The notes under the pieces were generated by a model, which searched no databases, was not told where the DNA came from, and saw only the letters and a list, made by a program, of their open reading frames with translations. From Bacteriovoracaceae bacterium (lineage in GTDB: Bacteria > Bdellovibrionota > Bacteriovoracia > Bacteriovoracales > Bacteriovoracaceae): a stretch of 7,749 bases of DNA. Position numbers and translations under genes: made by a program. Below are positions 6,120 through 7,749 of the stretch, one piece after another; the stretch's first letter is position 1; every line of letters starts with the position of its first letter. The DNA lies in NCBI GenBank assembly GCA_018060635.1, contig JAGOVR010000072.1, positions 1 to 7,749 on the forward strand, read 5' to 3'.

Positions 6120-6446
6120 ATGAAAAAATTAGTACTTTCAGTTTTAGGTATTTTCGGTTCACTTTCTGCTTTCGCTCAAGAAGGCGCAGTAGCTGTAGCC
6201 GAAGTGGCTCACACAGCTTCTAGCAGTAACTCTCACTATTTAGCTTTTGCCGCCGCTTTTACTATTGCAGTTGCTGTTTTAGGGGGAGCTTATGCTCAAG
6301 GTAAAGCCGCTTCAGTTGCTCTTGAAGGAATTGCTCGTAATCCTGGTGCCGCTGATAAACTTTTTACACCAATGATTATTGCTCTTGCTCTTATTGAGTC
6401 ACTAGTTATTTATGCTTTCGTTATTGCATTCTTAATTAAACCGTAA
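6120..6446 (+). CDS. atpE: F0F1 ATP synthase subunit c
   Basis: Proteolipid that oligomerises into the rotor ring, 108 aa. A typical signal peptide (MKKLVLSVLGIFGSLSAFA, cleavage likely after residue 19) precedes a mature chain of about 89 aa. This is longer than the 70-80 aa of E. coli-type subunits; such N-terminal presequences are known in deltaproteobacterial c subunits. Helix 1 (about 40-64) ends in AQGKAASVALEGIARNP, with the polar loop Arg73-Asn74-Pro75 that contacts F1. Helix 2 (about 83-106) holds the ion-binding Glu93 in LALIESLVIYAF, with Ser94 and Tyr98. Gln60 on helix 1 aligns with Gln32 of the Na+-binding Ilyobacter ring, while the threonine after ES is Leu95. The usual GxGxGxG packing motif is reduced to V53-G55-A57-A59. 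It lies 16 nt after atpB and is the last gene before the terminator. Confidence 0.97.
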   Translation: MKKLVLSVLGIFGSLSAFAQEGAVAVAEVAHTASSSNSHYLAFAAAFTIAVAVLGGAYAQGKAASVALEGIARNPGAADKLFTPMIIALALIESLVIYAFVIAFLIKP

Positions 6447-6468
6447 TTTTTAGAATTTTTTGTAAAAT

Positions 6469-6500
6469 AAAAAAGCCCCTTGATCAAGGGGCTTTTTTTT
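6469..6500. terminator. Bidirectional rho-independent terminator between atpE and the convergent gene
   Basis: Perfect inverted repeat GCCCCTTGATCAAGGGGC at 6475-6492, flanked by six A on the left and eight T on the right, so it reads as a hairpin plus U-tract on both strands. It begins 22 nt after the atpE stop and touches the stop codon of the minus-strand gene at 6499-6501. It is the first convincing terminator in the window, consistent with a single unit from gyrB to atpE. Confidence 0.93.
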
Positions 6501-7749
6501 ATTTAGCAGTCTTTTTATCTAATTCTTGTAAAGCTTCTAATATTTTCTTTAAAACATAATCAGATGTCTCAATCACAGAAGTTTTTCTATTGATAGTAAC
6601 TTTTTGAATATTTTTTTCGTCAAAAAGAGAGACTCTACTATAATTTTTAAAAGGACTGGTAATTGTGCTGGAATATGTAAGGTAAGGAAAGTTAACTTCA
6701 TATTGTAAATTATCCCCAGCAGGAACTTCACTAATATCTTGTAAAATACTTTCCATATGAATATCAAATGGAGTTCCTATATTGAGGTTAGCTCTAGTAT
6801 CTTTGTTAATATGAGAATCACCAATGTTACTGATTTCCCCTTTCTTATTCATTTTTTTAAGATCTAAAGCTGTTTGGAATACTGGAATTTTTGCAAGTTC
6901 CCCGTTTTTTTCACCATAAGCAACATAAAAGGAACCTGCACTTAGAGAGGCAGAGATATATTTCCCCTCAAAGTTTTTAGGAGGAACCTTTGCAAGAGGT
7001 AAATCTTTTACTTTTTCTGGGTCAGCTATATATTGATAGGAATCATTTTCAAGAAGGAAAAAAACTTTTTTACCAGAAGATTTACTTTCAATTTTATTTT
7101 TTAAATCAGCAATAGCTTTAATATAATTACTAGAAAAAGAATTTTTTCCCTTATGAGAAAGCTCATTTAGATATCCTCTTTCTTCCAAAAGAGCTGAATA
7201 AACAGCCATCATCGGTCCTTCAATTTCTTTTTTAAATTCTTCATCGCTCAAAGTTTTGAAGTCATTTTTTTGTTTTTTCTCTTCTTTTTTTAAATCTCTT
7301 TCATCTTTTCTTTGCTCTTTAGATTTTTCTTTATTAGCGGCACGTTCAGCTTTTCTTTCATCTTTAGATTTTTCCTCTTTTTCATCATAACCATAGTATT
7401 TAACCCTTGATGTTAGAATAGTTTCTATTTTAAAATCAAAACCTTTGGTAGAAGCAAGAGAGGCAAGAGGAATTCCCATATAGTTATCTTCATCATTAGA
7501 AACGTAACAAGTGTCTCCATCTTTAAAAATATAAGCAAAATGTCGTGTCAGCAACGAATCGTCTAATATTTTAGATTTCAAATTAGGATTAGTTTGAGGA
7601 TCACACAGGTGGTCACTTTCTAGCGGAGTACCATAAGCGGCAAAGACTTTAAGTTCACTTAAAGGAGCACACACAAAAAGTCGTGTATTACTTTCAATTT
7701 TATTACAACATAATAGACGACGATCTTTATGCCACATTTTCCATAACTC
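6499..7749 (-). CDS. Uncharacterised protein, cysteines near N-terminus, charged central segment (5' end probably outside window)
   Basis: Not recognised. The frame runs open to the right edge: four more codons (ELWK) precede the Met at 7737, so that ATG (412 aa) may be internal. All five cysteines lie early (10, 11, 23, 45, 77 counted from that Met), in LLCCNK, LFVCAP, HLCDP and DTCYVS. A compact disulfide- or metal-stabilised N-terminal domain is possible, and an export signal could lie beyond the edge. Residues 118-172 are almost all Lys, Glu, Asp and Arg (EEKSKDERKAERAANK, then KEKSKEQRKDERDLKK), predicted as a charged helix or coiled coil. After it comes a mixed region with KKVFFLLENDSYQYIADP (223-240), ISASLSAGSFYVAYG (261-275) and a beta-rich part (YEVNFPYLTYSSTITSP, 346-362), ending in a lysine-rich helix. 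No catalytic motif is visible. AT-rich codon use resembles the neighbours. The stop abuts the shared terminator. A secreted or cell-surface protein is inference only. Confidence 0.75.
   Translation of the reverse strand, partial: ELWKMWHKDRRLLCCNKIESNTRLFVCAPLSELKVFAAYGTPLESDHLCDPQTNPNLKSKILDDSLLTRHFAYIFKDGDTCYVSNDEDNYMGIPLASLASTKGFDFKIETILTSRVKYYGYDEKEEKSKDERKAERAANKEKSKEQRKDERDLKKEEKKQKNDFKTLSDEEFKKEIEGPMMAVYSALLEERGYLNELSHKGKNSFSSNYIKAIADLKNKIESKSSGKKVFFLLENDSYQYIADPEKVKDLPLAKVPPKNFEGKYISASLSAGSFYVAYGEKNGELAKIPVFQTALDLKKMNKKGEISNIGDSHINKDTRANLNIGTPFDIHMESILQDISEVPAGDNLQYEVNFPYLTYSSTITSPFKNYSRVSLFDEKNIQKVTINRKTSVIETSDYVLKKILEALQELDKKTAK

Noticed and set aside
6573..6767. Second minus-strand frame inside the unknown gene
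   Set aside because: Shadow of the longer minus-strand frame, made hydrophobic by frame shift of AT-rich codons.
7255..7385. Lys/Glu-rich segment as a DNA tandem repeat or CRISPR-like array
   Set aside because: Similarity between units is loose, at amino-acid level, with no constant spacing or repeat at DNA level.
7735..7737. ATG at 7737 as a secure start for the minus-strand gene
   Set aside because: The frame continues to the window edge without a stop, and no clear ribosome site can be confirmed in the few remaining bases, so the gene is treated as partial.
1..7749. A new defence, mobile or toxin-antitoxin system
   Set aside because: Nearly all of the window is housekeeping gyrase and ATP synthase genes; no nuclease, transposase, integrase, toxin-antitoxin pair or repeat array is visible.

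Overview
The window is an AT-rich piece of bacterial chromosome, densely coding, with one plus-strand gene cluster meeting one minus-strand gene head-on. The gyrB end carries the long insert of proteobacterial-type GyrB. The order gyrB-gyrA followed by a lipoprotein and the F0 genes, the deltaproteobacterial look of AtpB and AtpE (signal-peptide-like N-termini, GDH motif in AtpB) and the low GC suggest a Bdellovibrio/Bacteriovorax-like lineage (Bdellovibrionota). That placement is inferred from family knowledge; no database search was possible. gyrB-gyrA commonly lies just downstream of dnaA-dnaN-recF, so the replication origin is probably a few kb to the left.

Layout: (1) 1-1523, the 3' three-quarters or so of gyrB, cut by the window edge. 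(2) 1552-4017, complete gyrA, with an unusual quinolone-resistance-determining region. (3) 3986-4783, a TPR lipoprotein whose TTG start lies inside the end of gyrA. (4) 4780-4971 and 4949-5326, two small membrane proteins that look like AtpZ and AtpI, overlapping each other and the lipoprotein gene. (5) 5327-6103, atpB (subunit a). (6) 6120-6446, atpE (subunit c). (7) 6469-6500, a strong bidirectional hairpin terminator. (8) 6499-7749, minus strand, an unrecognised protein with clustered cysteines and a highly charged central segment, running off the right edge.

From gyrB to atpE all genes share a strand, with gaps of 28 nt at most or overlaps, and there is no terminator until after atpE, so one long transcription unit is likely. 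It would join DNA gyrase, whose activity depends on ATP/ADP, with the membrane rotor and stator of ATP synthase. The remaining F0F1 genes (b, delta, alpha, gamma, beta, epsilon) are not in the window: the cluster ends after atpE, so they must lie elsewhere.

There is no mobile element, CRISPR array, tRNA/rRNA or defence locus here. The points most worth a second look are the Ala/Gly pair at the two quinolone-binding positions of GyrA, the altered glycine motif of the c subunit, and the unknown minus-strand protein.
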